A stretch of 63,439 bases of DNA from BJGO01 sp964640655 (GCA_964640655.1 CAZXFT010000017.1:1-63439), one strand, 5' to 3'. Counted from the stretch's first letter, positions 9,004 through 18,958 are shown. Notes: a model not told the origin generated them from the sequence alone. Made by a program: numbers and translations.

Positions 9004-11427
9004 TTAATCCTTCAGCTTTATGTTCAATCGTTGTAATAATTTTTCGAAACACTGCAAAAGTTGAATTGCTTGCTCATTATTTGCTGCCGCCGATTTCCAT
9101 TCTTTATAATTTGTTTTAGCCAGCTTGAATAACAATGTTTGAGATTCAATGAAGTCCAATTTCAGGTTTAAGAGTTGTATGTGCTTAACCACTCTGTCTA
9201 TTTTGTATAGGGTGTCGTAGCTCAGATTTGCTGCAAAAACACGCAATTCTTCGAGTATGCGCGTTTCCACTTCGCGAGGTAAATAGATGTCATCGATCTG
9301 TATATTCCAATGAATAGCTTCTTCCACATATCGCTTCAGGCGAGATGGCTTAAAGGAGCCTTGAGTAAAAAACCTGTTGATTTCTGTTTGGATCACCATT
9401 TCCATGTTTTTTCTCAAAGACATAGGTAATGAGATGCCGGCTAAATCAAGTGCGGTGATTGTGACATAGTTGCGATCATACAGATTATGATTTAAGGTTT
9501 CTGTTTCGATAAGGTCACGCTCAATAATTTGTTTTAATACTTTGTGTTGTTCGTCTTTAAAAAGATTACGGAATGAGAAATTCTCCTCGCCAAAATATTG
9601 CTGCATTAATCGAATTACTCCATTGATGTTGCTATCTTCAAATTGTTCTTTCATTTGCACAAACATTTTCAATATTGAAAATGCATTCAGTTTGTCGGAT
9701 GATGCACCAATGATATGATGTTGGCCTAGATGCAATACAGCAAATGAGAATTGTTTTGCAGAATGTGTGATACGTGAGCGAATATTATACTTACCTACAG
9801 CCAGTTTCATTTCACCGGCTTCCAGTTTTTCAAAATATTCACTTTGTGCCTTATAATTGAGTGTTTCCAGTTCTTCGACATTTTCGGCAAACAAGGAATG
9901 AACCGCATAGTGCATGCCTACCATAGACAGCGACAAACGATTTGGAGATACTTTTTTCTGATAAATGTTTTGTGCATTACCATATAATTCCAGATTGCTG
10001 GGAATTTCTGTTAGTAGTGCTTCGAACTTATCATTGAGTTTGGTATTGCTCACCGATTCGGCCAATTGAATAGCACGACTGGCATACTGCAATACCTGAA
10101 TGGTTTCTATGCCACTTACCTCATCAAAAAACCAAGCACAGCTGGTATACATCAACAATGCCTGTCGCTGCATTTCGAGTAAGCGAAGACATCTTGTTTT
10201 TTGTTCATCATCGTTAAAATGAAGCTGGTGTTGCGCCAGAAATTGATTCACATAATTCTCATTACGATCATTGATGATGTGGATATAATCATTGCGTAGC
10301 AACCATGGGTCGGCATGTATCTTAACCATTTCTTTAAAATAAACCCGGCCAAGTCTGTCGCGCAACCAGTCGAGTGCACCTCGAAGCGGTGCACGCCATA
10401 ACTGATTCCAATGCGAGTTACCTCCTGTGCTGCAACCGCAGTTATTGCGCCAGCGTTCAACTCCATGCGCACAACTCCACGATGATTTTTGATGTATTTC
10501 GATCTCGTGTTGCGGAGGAAATTTTTCAAGATAAGCACCATAGTTTATCAACTCGGCATCTGAATTTTTTTCAATGTGATTCAGACAAAATGCCAGCGCC
10601 ATATCGCCGTGTTTATGATGATGGCCATACGTTTCTCCATCAGTTGCTACATGAATTAATTGCTGAGCATGTTCATTATTATAAGTGGCATCCAACAGGC
10701 GATGCGCCATTTTTTTACCATCATCCAATAAGCCATTAAATGCCAATTCCTGAGAAATAGCACCATTATAAAAGAACAGTGTAATGGCATTCCCGGAAGG
10801 CAATCGGAACAAATAAGGTTGTGTCGTATCTAAATGTTCTGCATGAACCATATGCCAGTGATTATCATTGAAATGCCTGATCCGCTTGGCTTGTGACGGA
10901 GCCAGTATGGTGAACTTAATTCCGTTTGCTGCAAGTACTTCAAGGGTTTCATTATCTACAGCGGTTTCTGCCAACCACATGCCTTCAGGCTTTCGGTGAA
11001 ATCTTTTTTCAAAATCTACTATGCCCCATAACACCTGTGTTTCTTTATCGCGGCGATTAGCCAATGGCATTATGATATGGTTGTAAACCTGCGCCAAAGC
11101 ATTACCGTGTCCGTTATATCGTAATGCACTTTTTGCATCAGCCTCCAGTATAGCTTCATAAGTACGTGGAGCTTTACTTTGCATCCACGATAGTAATGTA
11201 GGGCCGAAATTGAAACTTATTTTTTCGTAGTTATTTACAATATCAACGATGAATTTATCTTCATCTAAAATGCGTGAAGCACTGTTAGGTCCATAACATT
11301 CATGTGTTATGCGCTCATTCCAGTCATGATAGGGAGCTGCACTTTCCTGAATTTCTATTTCTTCCAACCAAGCATTTTCGCGCGGTGGCTGATAAAAATG
11401 CCCGTGTATGCAGATGTATTTTTTCAT
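9004..11427 (-). CDS. GH57 family glycosidase with DUF3536-like C-terminus
   Basis: 807 residues, no signal peptide, so probably cytoplasmic. The N-terminal half is a GH57 catalytic domain: HGHFYQPPREN at the N-terminus, the nucleophile region GMWLAETAV with Glu154, and the acid region HVATDGETYGHHH with Asp263. The C-terminal half has the helical DUF3536-type layout often attached to such enzymes. GH57 members act on alpha-glucans (amylase, branching enzyme, 4-alpha-glucanotransferase); the exact specificity cannot be told. It is the first gene of the minus-strand run that continues into dxs. Other alpha-glucan enzymes occur at 20209, 54967 and 56334. Confidence 0.88.
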   Translation of the reverse strand: MKKYICIHGHFYQPPRENAWLEEIEIQESAAPYHDWNERITHECYGPNSASRILDEDKFIVDIVNNYEKISFNFGPTLLSWMQSKAPRTYEAILEADAKSALRYNGHGNALAQVYNHIIMPLANRRDKETQVLWGIVDFEKRFHRKPEGMWLAETAVDNETLEVLAANGIKFTILAPSQAKRIRHFNDNHWHMVHAEHLDTTQPYLFRLPSGNAITLFFYNGAISQELAFNGLLDDGKKMAHRLLDATYNNEHAQQLIHVATDGETYGHHHKHGDMALAFCLNHIEKNSDAELINYGAYLEKFPPQHEIEIHQKSSWSCAHGVERWRNNCGCSTGGNSHWNQLWRAPLRGALDWLRDRLGRVYFKEMVKIHADPWLLRNDYIHIINDRNENYVNQFLAQHQLHFNDDEQKTRCLRLLEMQRQALLMYTSCAWFFDEVSGIETIQVLQYASRAIQLAESVSNTKLNDKFEALLTEIPSNLELYGNAQNIYQKKVSPNRLSLSMVGMHYAVHSLFAENVEELETLNYKAQSEYFEKLEAGEMKLAVGKYNIRSRITHSAKQFSFAVLHLGQHHIIGASSDKLNAFSILKMFVQMKEQFEDSNINGVIRLMQQYFGEENFSFRNLFKDEQHKVLKQIIERDLIETETLNHNLYDRNYVTITALDLAGISLPMSLRKNMEMVIQTEINRFFTQGSFKPSRLKRYVEEAIHWNIQIDDIYLPREVETRILEELRVFAANLSYDTLYKIDRVVKHIQLLNLKLDFIESQTLLFKLAKTNYKEWKSAAANNEQAIQLLQCFEKLLQRLNIKLKD

Positions 11428-11491
11428 TGCGAAACGTAAAAAAATCTATTCGTGTTGAATACTGAAAATAAAGTTGTGCGCGATATGTTCA

Positions 11492-14400
11492 TTAAAAGTC
11501 TGTACCTATACTAAAGTGCCACACCCTCTTTTGCCACTCGCCACTGTCGTAACCTCGAGCATAATCAAGGCGCACAAAATATCCGAACAGTGTTGTACGT
11601 GCGCCAAGTCCTGTTCCGAATAAAATAGGTTCACGGAAATAATTCACTTTAACTGAAACCGGGTTGCGTTCAAACACTTTTGTATTGAAAGGATTATCCT
11701 CAGAATATGGAGAAAAGCCTAACCAGGCTGCACCGATGTCGAAGAATGAAATCAATTGAAAGTTCTTTATAAACTCTGAACGGATTGGCGCATTACTGAT
11801 ATAACTAAACACCGGAAATCGTACTTCTGTATTGTAAACCATTGTCGAGTTGCCTTTTCGCGTGGACTGTGCGAAGCCACGCATGTTATTTGCCAAAGTC
11901 ATAAAGCCATAAACCGTTTGGTCTGATGAGTTGGCATCGTTGTTTACACGTGGCACCAGCCAGTTTTCTACACCGCCTAAGAGATATGCAACTTTAGCAC
12001 TGCCCCATGAAGTTGCGGCATTGAATCTGTTGGCCCAGATAATCTGACGGTGAATAGGCTTGTACATCCTATAGTCAACACCCATGGCATACATAAAGAA
12101 ATTCTTTTTATCTATCAGCTTCTGTACATCAGCATAGAACTTATATCGAGTACCGCTAAGAATATTGAGTTGAACTCTTCTGGTATTGTCGAATACAAAT
12201 TCGCCGCGCAGCGAAACCCAATTCTCATCATAGTTTCGTTTATTAAGAGAGAATGTATCGGTTGAAAGATATACCGCTTGCTCGTTACGATAACTGATGT
12301 TGCCCCGAATACTTCGATTGTAGTCGAGCGGATAACGCAGCGACGCTTCGGCATAGTTAGTTTTAATCTTGGTGTTCACAGGTAAAAACCATTGCCCTGG
12401 AAAATCGAATGCACGGTTTTGTACACGACGGTAGTAAGTATATTTTTTATCCAATCGTTTCTTAAAATCTTCAAACGACACAAAATATTCTGATCCGGAG
12501 ATATTGGTTGGCAACCTGAATCCGCCTGTAATACGATAGTCTTCAAACAAATCGGTAATACCAAGTTTGATTAACGCACCAAGGTTTGGATTTTGGAATT
12601 GTCCCCCATTGGTACCGTAAGCCTGATAGCGATTTATCATCAGGGTATTATCTAACTGACTGGCTAAATAATCAGTAGAAAACTTCACGGTATAAGGCAA
12701 TACCTTTCCAAACTTAAACTGACCCGATGCATTGCTACGTTGCAAATTTTCTTTTGGCTTAACAACAACAGGTTTAACAACCGGGTCTTGTGTAGGTTGT
12801 ATTTTGTTATCCCCCTGCGGTCTAATAGTAAACTCATTTTGGAACTGATAATTATTGAAATCTATTTTCTTCTTATTGTCGTCTTTGTCCAACACAATAA
12901 CATTGACATTGCTGGGATCAGACACCAATTCATTTTGCTTGGGCTGTAAAATTGGCAACGATGTTTTAAAGGTGTCTACCTCGAAGAATTTAATTTCGTC
13001 TCCAAGGTTTAGTGTCTCGGGAATACGGCTTTTCAGAAACACCGGTTTGCTCTTATTCATATATTGCTCAACAATAATTCCTTTTTTGAAAGCAACACTT
13101 TGGTCAATCATCCCAATGGTGTTTTCTGTAGTTGAATAGGAATGTGCCACATCTTTAAACACGGGTAAACGCGCTGTTGAATCTGGCTTCCACTGATTAA
13201 TGCGTTGCAGTGAATCTATGTTGTAAGTCGGATTAACCACAGTTGAATCCGGGAAGTAGTAATAGTTATCGTAATGATGAATTACACTGTCTATATAAGC
13301 AATATATCTGTTGTTGACATTATTACGTGATGTCAGATAACCGAAGAATTTCTGGTTGAATGGAATAGGAGCAGTCTCGTTGTGGCTAGGCGTGTTAGTA
13401 ATCTGAACCAATGATTTGGATTGTGTCTTGGTATTGTAAAAAAATAAATCGAGTGGCTTTACTGGTAGCAATGAATCTATGGTTTTTTGAACACGGATGG
13501 TATCATCTGGTCTGTTGGACAAGAATAAAATTCCCTGACGGTTTTGCAGCTTAACATACTGCGGACCCAAGTCGTCCCAGAAATCGTTAGTTATCTGAGT
13601 TACCTTGCTTGATGCAATATTGTAAGTATAAATATCTGATTGACCTCTGTTGATGGCAGATAAAACTAACTGATTGTTGTTTTCTCCAAAAGAAATTGAA
13701 TTAATTTTTTGAAAGTTAATGATGCTTTTCTTCGTTTTCTTTTTCGTGTCCGTTTCATATACCAGAAGCTGAGTCTTGCCACGTTTTTCATAAATAGCAG
13801 CCAATACATTACCGCTGTTATCCCAACTCAACATGGGAAAGCTTTTGTCCACAGGCATGGTTTGGTCACGATAACCGCCTTTCAATATTTTATGTCGTTT
13901 GTTTTTTTCTATATCGTGAATATATACTTTGTACAAGCCTACATCATTAAGGACATACGCCATCTGTGAAGCCATGTTGTTGATGGTGAAATGATGATAA
14001 TCCTGTTGTTTCTTCATCCTGATGTGAAGCAGATTCTCTTTGGTAATATTTAATTCTGTATCAGACTTTTTATAATAGTCTGTGTAATACTCGAACCATT
14101 CTTCCATCACCTGTTTAAACGTCTTGCCTATCACATAAGAAAATCCGGCTTCAACATTATGGTTGATTCGGGTCAGATAAAGAATATTTGGAATTGCAGG
14201 TTTACCATATGTCACTGATATGTAATTCCAAAAACTTTGTCCTGCAAGCACAGCATTATCAGGAGAAAGCTTATTAAGGTTCTTGAATTTTTTTGTAAGT
14301 ATATAATCACGCAGTATAGCATCGTGCTCAGGTAGCCAACCCTGACCAACGAATGCAGCAAGTCCATTGGTGTACCATAACGGTAAATTCAGTAATACGG

Positions 14401-14893
14401 CATTTTGTAATACTTCCTGCACGCTACCACCATACATCATGTTCTGTAAACAGAGTTTTGCAACACCGGTCCGTAGTTGATGGCGTAAGTGTTGATGATC
14501 TCCATCAAAATAGATAAATACCTTGTTGCCAATTATTCTTGTGATACCCCCTGTGTTAACTATATCCTGCGTACGCCCAATGTTGGATTGTTTCAGGTCG
14601 CCAAGGTTGTTATACACCATAATGTCGATGGGATCTTGAAGGCGGTACTCTAAATATTTTTCTACCTCTTGCATTTGTCCGGGAGCATCCATAGCCACAA
14701 ATTTTCCTAATTCCTGTCCGCCTAGATAGTAATAAACCATGTATCGATCCGCCGTATAGAACGACCAGATAAAATCTTTATACTGCACTCTATTGGTTCC
14801 AAATTCCTCCTGTGCCGTCTGAGCTTTGGCCTGAGGCAAGCACAGGCGGAAGAATACTATCAGAAGAAAAACAAATAGGGTGTTAACTGACAT
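11492..14893 (-). CDS. Outer-membrane protein: degenerate peptidase-MA region, TolB/DPP-like beta-propeller and BamA-like barrel
   Basis: The reading frame goes back to 14965, but I choose the ATG at 14893. It gives a good signal peptide (LFVFLLIVFFRLCLPQAKAQ), and a TAnnTTTG promoter match at 14912-14919 lies between the two starts. The 1133-residue protein has three parts: an N-terminal region resembling peptidase-MA gluzincins, a long middle of WD40/TolB-like blades (LSWDNSGNVLAAIYE, QITNDFWDDLGP), and a C-terminal outer-membrane barrel ending LFGYFVRLDYARGYDS...FSIGTDF like the bacterial surface antigen/BamA barrel. In the peptidase-like part the zinc motif reads HQLRTG where HExxH is expected, and the later Glu is Asn (WYTNGLAAF), so catalysis looks lost. 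Role unknown. Confidence 0.8.
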   Translation of the reverse strand: MSVNTLFVFLLIVFFRLCLPQAKAQTAQEEFGTNRVQYKDFIWSFYTADRYMVYYYLGGQELGKFVAMDAPGQMQEVEKYLEYRLQDPIDIMVYNNLGDLKQSNIGRTQDIVNTGGITRIIGNKVFIYFDGDHQHLRHQLRTGVAKLCLQNMMYGGSVQEVLQNAVLLNLPLWYTNGLAAFVGQGWLPEHDAILRDYILTKKFKNLNKLSPDNAVLAGQSFWNYISVTYGKPAIPNILYLTRINHNVEAGFSYVIGKTFKQVMEEWFEYYTDYYKKSDTELNITKENLLHIRMKKQQDYHHFTINNMASQMAYVLNDVGLYKVYIHDIEKNKRHKILKGGYRDQTMPVDKSFPMLSWDNSGNVLAAIYEKRGKTQLLVYETDTKKKTKKSIINFQKINSISFGENNNQLVLSAINRGQSDIYTYNIASSKVTQITNDFWDDLGPQYVKLQNRQGILFLSNRPDDTIRVQKTIDSLLPVKPLDLFFYNTKTQSKSLVQITNTPSHNETAPIPFNQKFFGYLTSRNNVNNRYIAYIDSVIHHYDNYYYFPDSTVVNPTYNIDSLQRINQWKPDSTARLPVFKDVAHSYSTTENTIGMIDQSVAFKKGIIVEQYMNKSKPVFLKSRIPETLNLGDEIKFFEVDTFKTSLPILQPKQNELVSDPSNVNVIVLDKDDNKKKIDFNNYQFQNEFTIRPQGDNKIQPTQDPVVKPVVVKPKENLQRSNASGQFKFGKVLPYTVKFSTDYLASQLDNTLMINRYQAYGTNGGQFQNPNLGALIKLGITDLFEDYRITGGFRLPTNISGSEYFVSFEDFKKRLDKKYTYYRRVQNRAFDFPGQWFLPVNTKIKTNYAEASLRYPLDYNRSIRGNISYRNEQAVYLSTDTFSLNKRNYDENWVSLRGEFVFDNTRRVQLNILSGTRYKFYADVQKLIDKKNFFMYAMGVDYRMYKPIHRQIIWANRFNAATSWGSAKVAYLLGGVENWLVPRVNNDANSSDQTVYGFMTLANNMRGFAQSTRKGNSTMVYNTEVRFPVFSYISNAPIRSEFIKNFQLISFFDIGAAWLGFSPYSEDNPFNTKVFERNPVSVKVNYFREPILFGTGLGARTTLFGYFVRLDYARGYDSGEWQKRVWHFSIGTDF

Positions 14894-14911
14894 TGGTTGC
14901 AGGTGGGAAAA

Positions 14912-14919
14912 CAAAGATA
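14912..14919 (-). promoter_or_regulatory. Candidate -7 element that decides the start of the barrel protein
   Basis: TATCTTTG on the minus strand matches TAnnTTTG, 18 bases before the ATG at 14893. It lies downstream of the longer start at 14965, so if it is real only the shorter start is possible. Confidence 0.45.
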
Positions 14920-14986
14920 TACCCGAACGAACAGTTAAATTGTTTATGATGTTGAATATTTGCACAAGTCTTCAATAAAATCGTAC

Positions 14987-15643
14987 ATGCTCAAACTTCA
15001 TTCTTTCACATTCAATCCGTTTCAGGAGAATACTTATATCATCTGGGACGAAAGCACCAAAGAAGCTGCCATCATTGACCCCGGATGCTATAACACTTTA
15101 GAACAAAATGAGTTGAGTGATTTTATAAAACAATATTCTCTGACTCCTAAATTGTTATTGAATACCCATGCCCACATAGACCATGTGCTGGGCAATTCCT
15201 TTGTTAAAAACAAGTATAATGTACCTTATTACCTGCATCGCAGCGATTTAACCGTGCTGCAATCACTTGCCGATGTGGCTCGTATGTATGGCATACCTGC
15301 TTCACCGTCACCAAATCCCGATGTGTTTATGGAGGATGGTCAGTCTTTATTAGTCGGCAAATATTCCTTTGACATCCTTTTCGTACCGGGACATTCTCCG
15401 GGTTCTGTGGCTTTTTATAATACCAAGAACCAAGTTTTAATAAGTGGCGATGTTTTGTTTAATGAAAGTATTGGCCGCACCGATTTACCCGGTGGTGATT
15501 ATTATACTTTAATGAATAGTATTCAAAACAAAATACTTGCTCTGACCGATGATACAAAAGTGTATAGCGGTCACGGTCCGGCTACGAACATAGGCCACGA
15601 ACGCAGGCATAATCCGTTTATACTCGAATTTCTGAACGCCTGA
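14987..15643 (+). CDS. Metallo-beta-lactamase fold hydrolase (glyoxalase II-like)
   Basis: 218 residues from ATG at 14987; an earlier ATG at 14960 adds nine residues with no family character. The zinc site is complete: THAHIDH (His61, His63, Asp65, His66), VPGHSPGS, SGDVLF and SGHGPATNIGHER. The family hydrolyses thioesters such as S-lactoylglutathione, or other small substrates; the short form without the C-terminal glyoxalase II domain leaves the substrate open. It is transcribed away from the barrel gene and ends 5 bases before the birA stop (convergent). Confidence 0.9.
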   Translation: MLKLHSFTFNPFQENTYIIWDESTKEAAIIDPGCYNTLEQNELSDFIKQYSLTPKLLLNTHAHIDHVLGNSFVKNKYNVPYYLHRSDLTVLQSLADVARMYGIPASPSPNPDVFMEDGQSLLVGKYSFDILFVPGHSPGSVAFYNTKNQVLISGDVLFNESIGRTDLPGGDYYTLMNSIQNKILALTDDTKVYSGHGPATNIGHERRHNPFILEFLNA

Positions 15644-15648
15644 GTAAA

Positions 15649-16419
15649 TCAAAGAACAAACTCCACTTCTTTGAAGTCGCACACAGTAAATCTGTTTTTG
15701 CTTTGTAACACCAGTTTTCCCTCAGGATTTAACCCAACAATTATTGCTTTGGCCTTATTTCCTTTTATCACGTAGTTGTGCTTCTCTTCAACCCTATATA
15801 AATTCTTCATATAGTGCTCCTGCAATTTCTCCATTTTGTTTGCTTTCAACATCAGATATCGAGCCTCAATACAAGAACATATGCGATAAACCATTTCCAT
15901 GACCGGGGTTTGTGATTTGAGAATTTGCTGAAGAGAAGTAGCATAAGGCAATCCTTTTTTCTTCCATCCGGTTTCGTTCACATTAAGCCCAATACCAACT
16001 ATGCTGTGAGATATCGAATTTCCTTGAATAGTGTTCTCAATTAATATGCCGCAAAGTTTTTTGTCTTTATACATCAAATCGTTTGGCCATTTAATTTTCA
16101 ACTTATCTGATTTCAATAAAACATTCAAAGCATCATAAATACCCAGCGCCACAACTTGATTCAGATAAAACTGGAATCGCGCGTTCAGGAAAATGGGGTT
16201 TAGCAGTAAACTCATCATCACGTTTTTACCTTCTTCGCTTTGCCAGGAGTTACCGGCATAGCCCCTTCCCTTTTCTTGTTTTTCGCAGGTAATCAATGTG
16301 CCTTCGGGAAGATTTTCTGAAATCAGCAGTCGCTTTAGCTCAGCATTGGTGGAATCAAGTGTTTGATAATGCCGGTGATTGCGGCCACAGAATAGAGTTT
16401 GCAACAAAGAGTTGTTCAC
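15649..16419 (-). CDS. birA: Biotin--[acetyl-CoA-carboxylase] ligase
   Basis: 256 residues. It joins biotin to the biotin-carrier subunit of acetyl-CoA carboxylase through biotinyl-AMP. The signature GRGYAGNSW (51-59) is the biotinyl-AMP loop and KWPNDLMY (110-117) the conserved core; CGILIEN follows. There is no N-terminal helix-turn-helix, so it should be a ligase only and not a repressor. The start is GTG at 16419; no in-frame ATG lies near. It is divergent from rsfS and the two start regions nearly touch. Confidence 0.95.
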   Translation of the reverse strand: MNNSLLQTLFCGRNHRHYQTLDSTNAELKRLLISENLPEGTLITCEKQEKGRGYAGNSWQSEEGKNVMMSLLLNPIFLNARFQFYLNQVVALGIYDALNVLLKSDKLKIKWPNDLMYKDKKLCGILIENTIQGNSISHSIVGIGLNVNETGWKKKGLPYATSLQQILKSQTPVMEMVYRICSCIEARYLMLKANKMEKLQEHYMKNLYRVEEKHNYVIKGNKAKAIIVGLNPEGKLVLQSKNRFTVCDFKEVEFVL

Positions 16420-16430
16420 GAATTGTGTAT

Positions 16431-16438
16431 TATTTTTG
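16431..16438 (+). promoter_or_regulatory. Candidate -7 element for rsfS
   Basis: TATTTTTG matches TAnnTTTG, with a TTG at 16412-16414 sixteen bases before it. It lies 27 bases before the TTG codon proposed as the rsfS start and downstream of the ATG at 16379. Confidence 0.4.
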
Positions 16439-16453
16439 TTTGACTTAATTAAA

Positions 16454-16461
16454 CAAACATA
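16454..16461 (-). promoter_or_regulatory. Candidate -7 element for birA
   Basis: TATGTTTG on the minus strand matches TAnnTTTG, 34 bases before the birA GTG. It points against the rsfS element at 16431-16438. No clear -33 element. Confidence 0.4.
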
Positions 16462-16465
16462 TCAT

Positions 16466-16852
16466 TTGGCTGTAAAACGTAAAACTGCGGTACGCCGCAA
16501 GAGTCCCAAGCGCAAGCCCACCCTCAGTACTGTAATCATTGATGCCATTTTGGAGAAAAAAGGTCAAAAAATAATCAGCATGAAAATGGATAACATCAGC
16601 GATGCTGTTGCCAAAGAGTTTATTATTTGCGAAGCCGAAAGCACTACACAGGTGAAGGCCATTGCCGATTATATCAAGCGTCATACACTGGAAGAAATTG
16701 GCGAAAAGGTATGGCACAGCGAAGGAATGAGCAGCAGCGACTGGATCATTTTAGACTACGTAAACATAGTGGTGCACATTTTCTTACCCCACATTCGAGC
16801 GTTCTACCAGTTAGAAGAACTTTGGCATGACGCAAAAATCGAGGAACATTAA
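16466..16852 (+). CDS. rsfS: Ribosomal silencing factor RsfS (YbeB/iojap)
   Basis: About 128 residues. RsfS binds ribosomal protein L14 and blocks subunit joining when nutrients are scarce. Family features: the IIDAILEKKGQKI helix, AKEFIICEAESTTQVKAIADYI, and the end SSDWIILDYVNIVVHIFLPHIRAFYQLEELW. The start is uncertain. An ATG at 16379 would overlap birA and sit before the likely promoter; I prefer the TTG at 16466, which gives a basic N-terminus (AVKRKTAVRRKSPKRK) of usual length. ftsH follows after 72 bases, an order common in Bacteroidota. Confidence 0.88.
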   Translation: MAVKRKTAVRRKSPKRKPTLSTVIIDAILEKKGQKIISMKMDNISDAVAKEFIICEAESTTQVKAIADYIKRHTLEEIGEKVWHSEGMSSSDWIILDYVNIVVHIFLPHIRAFYQLEELWHDAKIEEH

Positions 16853-16924
16853 AACAATTATCTTGTTATTTCGTCGTAAGAATCAAGAAGCGAAAGCGAA
16901 TACAGGAAAAAAAGAAAATCAAAA

Positions 16925-18958
16925 ATGGAAACAAACAACGAGAATAAAGAGAAGAGCGGTCTGCCAAAACCTCCTAAATTCAGTATTTACTGGGTATATG
17001 CCATCATTGGGGCTGTGCTGCTTGCTCTAAACTTTTTCCCGTTTGCCAATAGTACTAAAACTATTAGCTGGGAAGAGTTTAATCAAAACATGTTACAGGC
17101 ACATGACATCGAAAAGCTTGTAGTTGTAAATAAAGAGGTAGTTGAGGTTTATATCAAAAAGGATTTGCTCAAAACCGACAAGTACAGCGATGTGGCCCGC
17201 AATAATTTTAACGTAACCAACAACGGACCGCATTACAAATTCAAAATACTCAGTGTAGATGATTTTACCCGCAAACTCGATGAAGCTCAAAAAGATTTTA
17301 CCCCTGCAGAAAAAGTAGAGGTATATCCCGAAACACAAACCAACTGGTTCGATGCTTTGGGATGGCTTTTTCCCATTATTTTCATCGTAATAATCTGGTG
17401 GGTATTTGCGCGCCGTATGAGCTCAGGCATGGGTGGCGGTGGAGGACAGATTTTCAACTTTGGAAAATCGAAAGCTACTTTGGTTGACAAAGGACAAAGA
17501 GTCAACATTACCTTTAACGATGTAGCAGGATTAGATGAAGCTAAAGAGGAGGTGATGGAGATAGTAGACTTTTTGAAGAACCCTAAAAAATATACTTCGC
17601 TCGGTGGTAAAATTCCACGCGGCGCTTTATTGATAGGCCCTCCGGGAACCGGTAAAACTTTAATTGCAAAGGCAATGGCCGGCGAAGCGCAGGTTCCTTT
17701 CTTCTCTATTTCAGGGTCCGACTTTGTGGAGTTATTTGTGGGTGTGGGAGCTTCGCGTGTTCGCGATTTATTTAAACAGGCTCGCGAAAAAAGTCCCTGC
17801 ATCATTTTCATCGACGAGATTGACGCGATAGGTCGTGCTCGAGGTCGCAACTTTATACAAGGCGGAAACGACGAGCGTGAAAACACGTTGAACGCGTTGC
17901 TCGTGGAAATGGATGGATTCAGTTCCGATACTGCAGTTATTATCATTGCAGCTACAAACCGTCCCGATGTATTAGACTCGGCATTGATGCGTCCCGGACG
18001 TTTTGATCGTCAGATAACTATTGACAAGCCCGATTTGAAAGGTCGTGAACATATTTTTAAAGTTCATTTGAAGCCTATTAAATCATCCAAGACTTTAGAC
18101 TTGTCAAAACTTGCTGCACAAACTCCGGGTTTTGCCGGTGCAGATATAGCCAACGTTTGTAACGAAGCAGCATTGATAGCTGCACGCCGTGGCAAGAAAG
18201 AAGTGGAGATGGCAGATTTTAATGATGCTATTGATCGTGTAATTGGTGGACTGGAAAAGAAAAATAAAATTATCAGCGACGATGAGAAACGTATCGTTGC
18301 TTATCATGAAGCCGGTCACGCTATTTGTGGTTGGTTCTTAGAACACGCCGATCCGTTGGTTAAGGTGAGCATAGTGCCTCGAGGTGTAGCGGCATTAGGT
18401 TATGCACAATACATGCCTAAAGAGCAATTTCTATACACTACAGAGCAACTTAAAGACAGTTTGTGTATGACTCTAGGTGGTCGTGCTGCTGAGGAGATAA
18501 TTTTTGGAAGAATTTCAACCGGTGCTCAAAACGATTTGGAACGCATTACCAAAATGAGTTACGCCATGATTACGATGTATGGTATGAATCCAAAGATTGG
18601 AAACGTGTCGTTCCACGATCCACAGAACGAATATGGTTTTCAAAAACCTTACTCTGAGCGCACCGCAGAAATGATTGATGAAGAAGTTCGAATCTTGATT
18701 GATGCTGCTTATATACGCACTAAAAACTTATTGGAAGAAAAGCGCGAGTATTTAGAACTGCTTGCACAAGAACTATTGAAAAAAGAAGTATTGCATCAAG
18801 ATGATTTAGAAAGACTCTTAGGCAAAAGACCTTATGATTCCAAAATACTGGAAAAGAAGGAAGACCACATCATTAAACCCAATGCATCATTTGATATTAA
18901 GCCTGGCACTGAAGAAAATCCCGGATTAACTCCCGATGTGAATACGCCTTTAGCATAA
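16925..18958 (+). CDS. ftsH: ATP-dependent zinc metalloprotease FtsH
   Basis: 677 residues. This membrane-bound AAA+ protease degrades misfolded membrane proteins and some regulators. Membrane segments lie at about 21-40 and 147-162 with a periplasmic domain between; then a Gly-rich linker, Walker A GPPGTGKT (238-245), Walker B FIDEID (295-300), the second region of homology (ATNRPDVLDSALMRPGRFDRQ) and the zinc site HEAGH (461-465). All catalytic residues are present. It is downstream of rsfS, and a strong hairpin terminator follows at 18979-19010. Confidence 0.99.
   Translation: METNNENKEKSGLPKPPKFSIYWVYAIIGAVLLALNFFPFANSTKTISWEEFNQNMLQAHDIEKLVVVNKEVVEVYIKKDLLKTDKYSDVARNNFNVTNNGPHYKFKILSVDDFTRKLDEAQKDFTPAEKVEVYPETQTNWFDALGWLFPIIFIVIIWWVFARRMSSGMGGGGGQIFNFGKSKATLVDKGQRVNITFNDVAGLDEAKEEVMEIVDFLKNPKKYTSLGGKIPRGALLIGPPGTGKTLIAKAMAGEAQVPFFSISGSDFVELFVGVGASRVRDLFKQAREKSPCIIFIDEIDAIGRARGRNFIQGGNDERENTLNALLVEMDGFSSDTAVIIIAATNRPDVLDSALMRPGRFDRQITIDKPDLKGREHIFKVHLKPIKSSKTLDLSKLAAQTPGFAGADIANVCNEAALIAARRGKKEVEMADFNDAIDRVIGGLEKKNKIISDDEKRIVAYHEAGHAICGWFLEHADPLVKVSIVPRGVAALGYAQYMPKEQFLYTTEQLKDSLCMTLGGRAAEEIIFGRISTGAQNDLERITKMSYAMITMYGMNPKIGNVSFHDPQNEYGFQKPYSERTAEMIDEEVRILIDAAYIRTKNLLEEKREYLELLAQELLKKEVLHQDDLERLLGKRPYDSKILEKKEDHIIKPNASFDIKPGTEENPGLTPDVNTPLA

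Noticed and set aside
14893..14965. Longer N-terminus of the barrel protein starting at 14965
   Set aside because: It would overlap the start region of the divergent hydrolase and place extra residues before a good signal peptide; a -7 match lies between the two starts.
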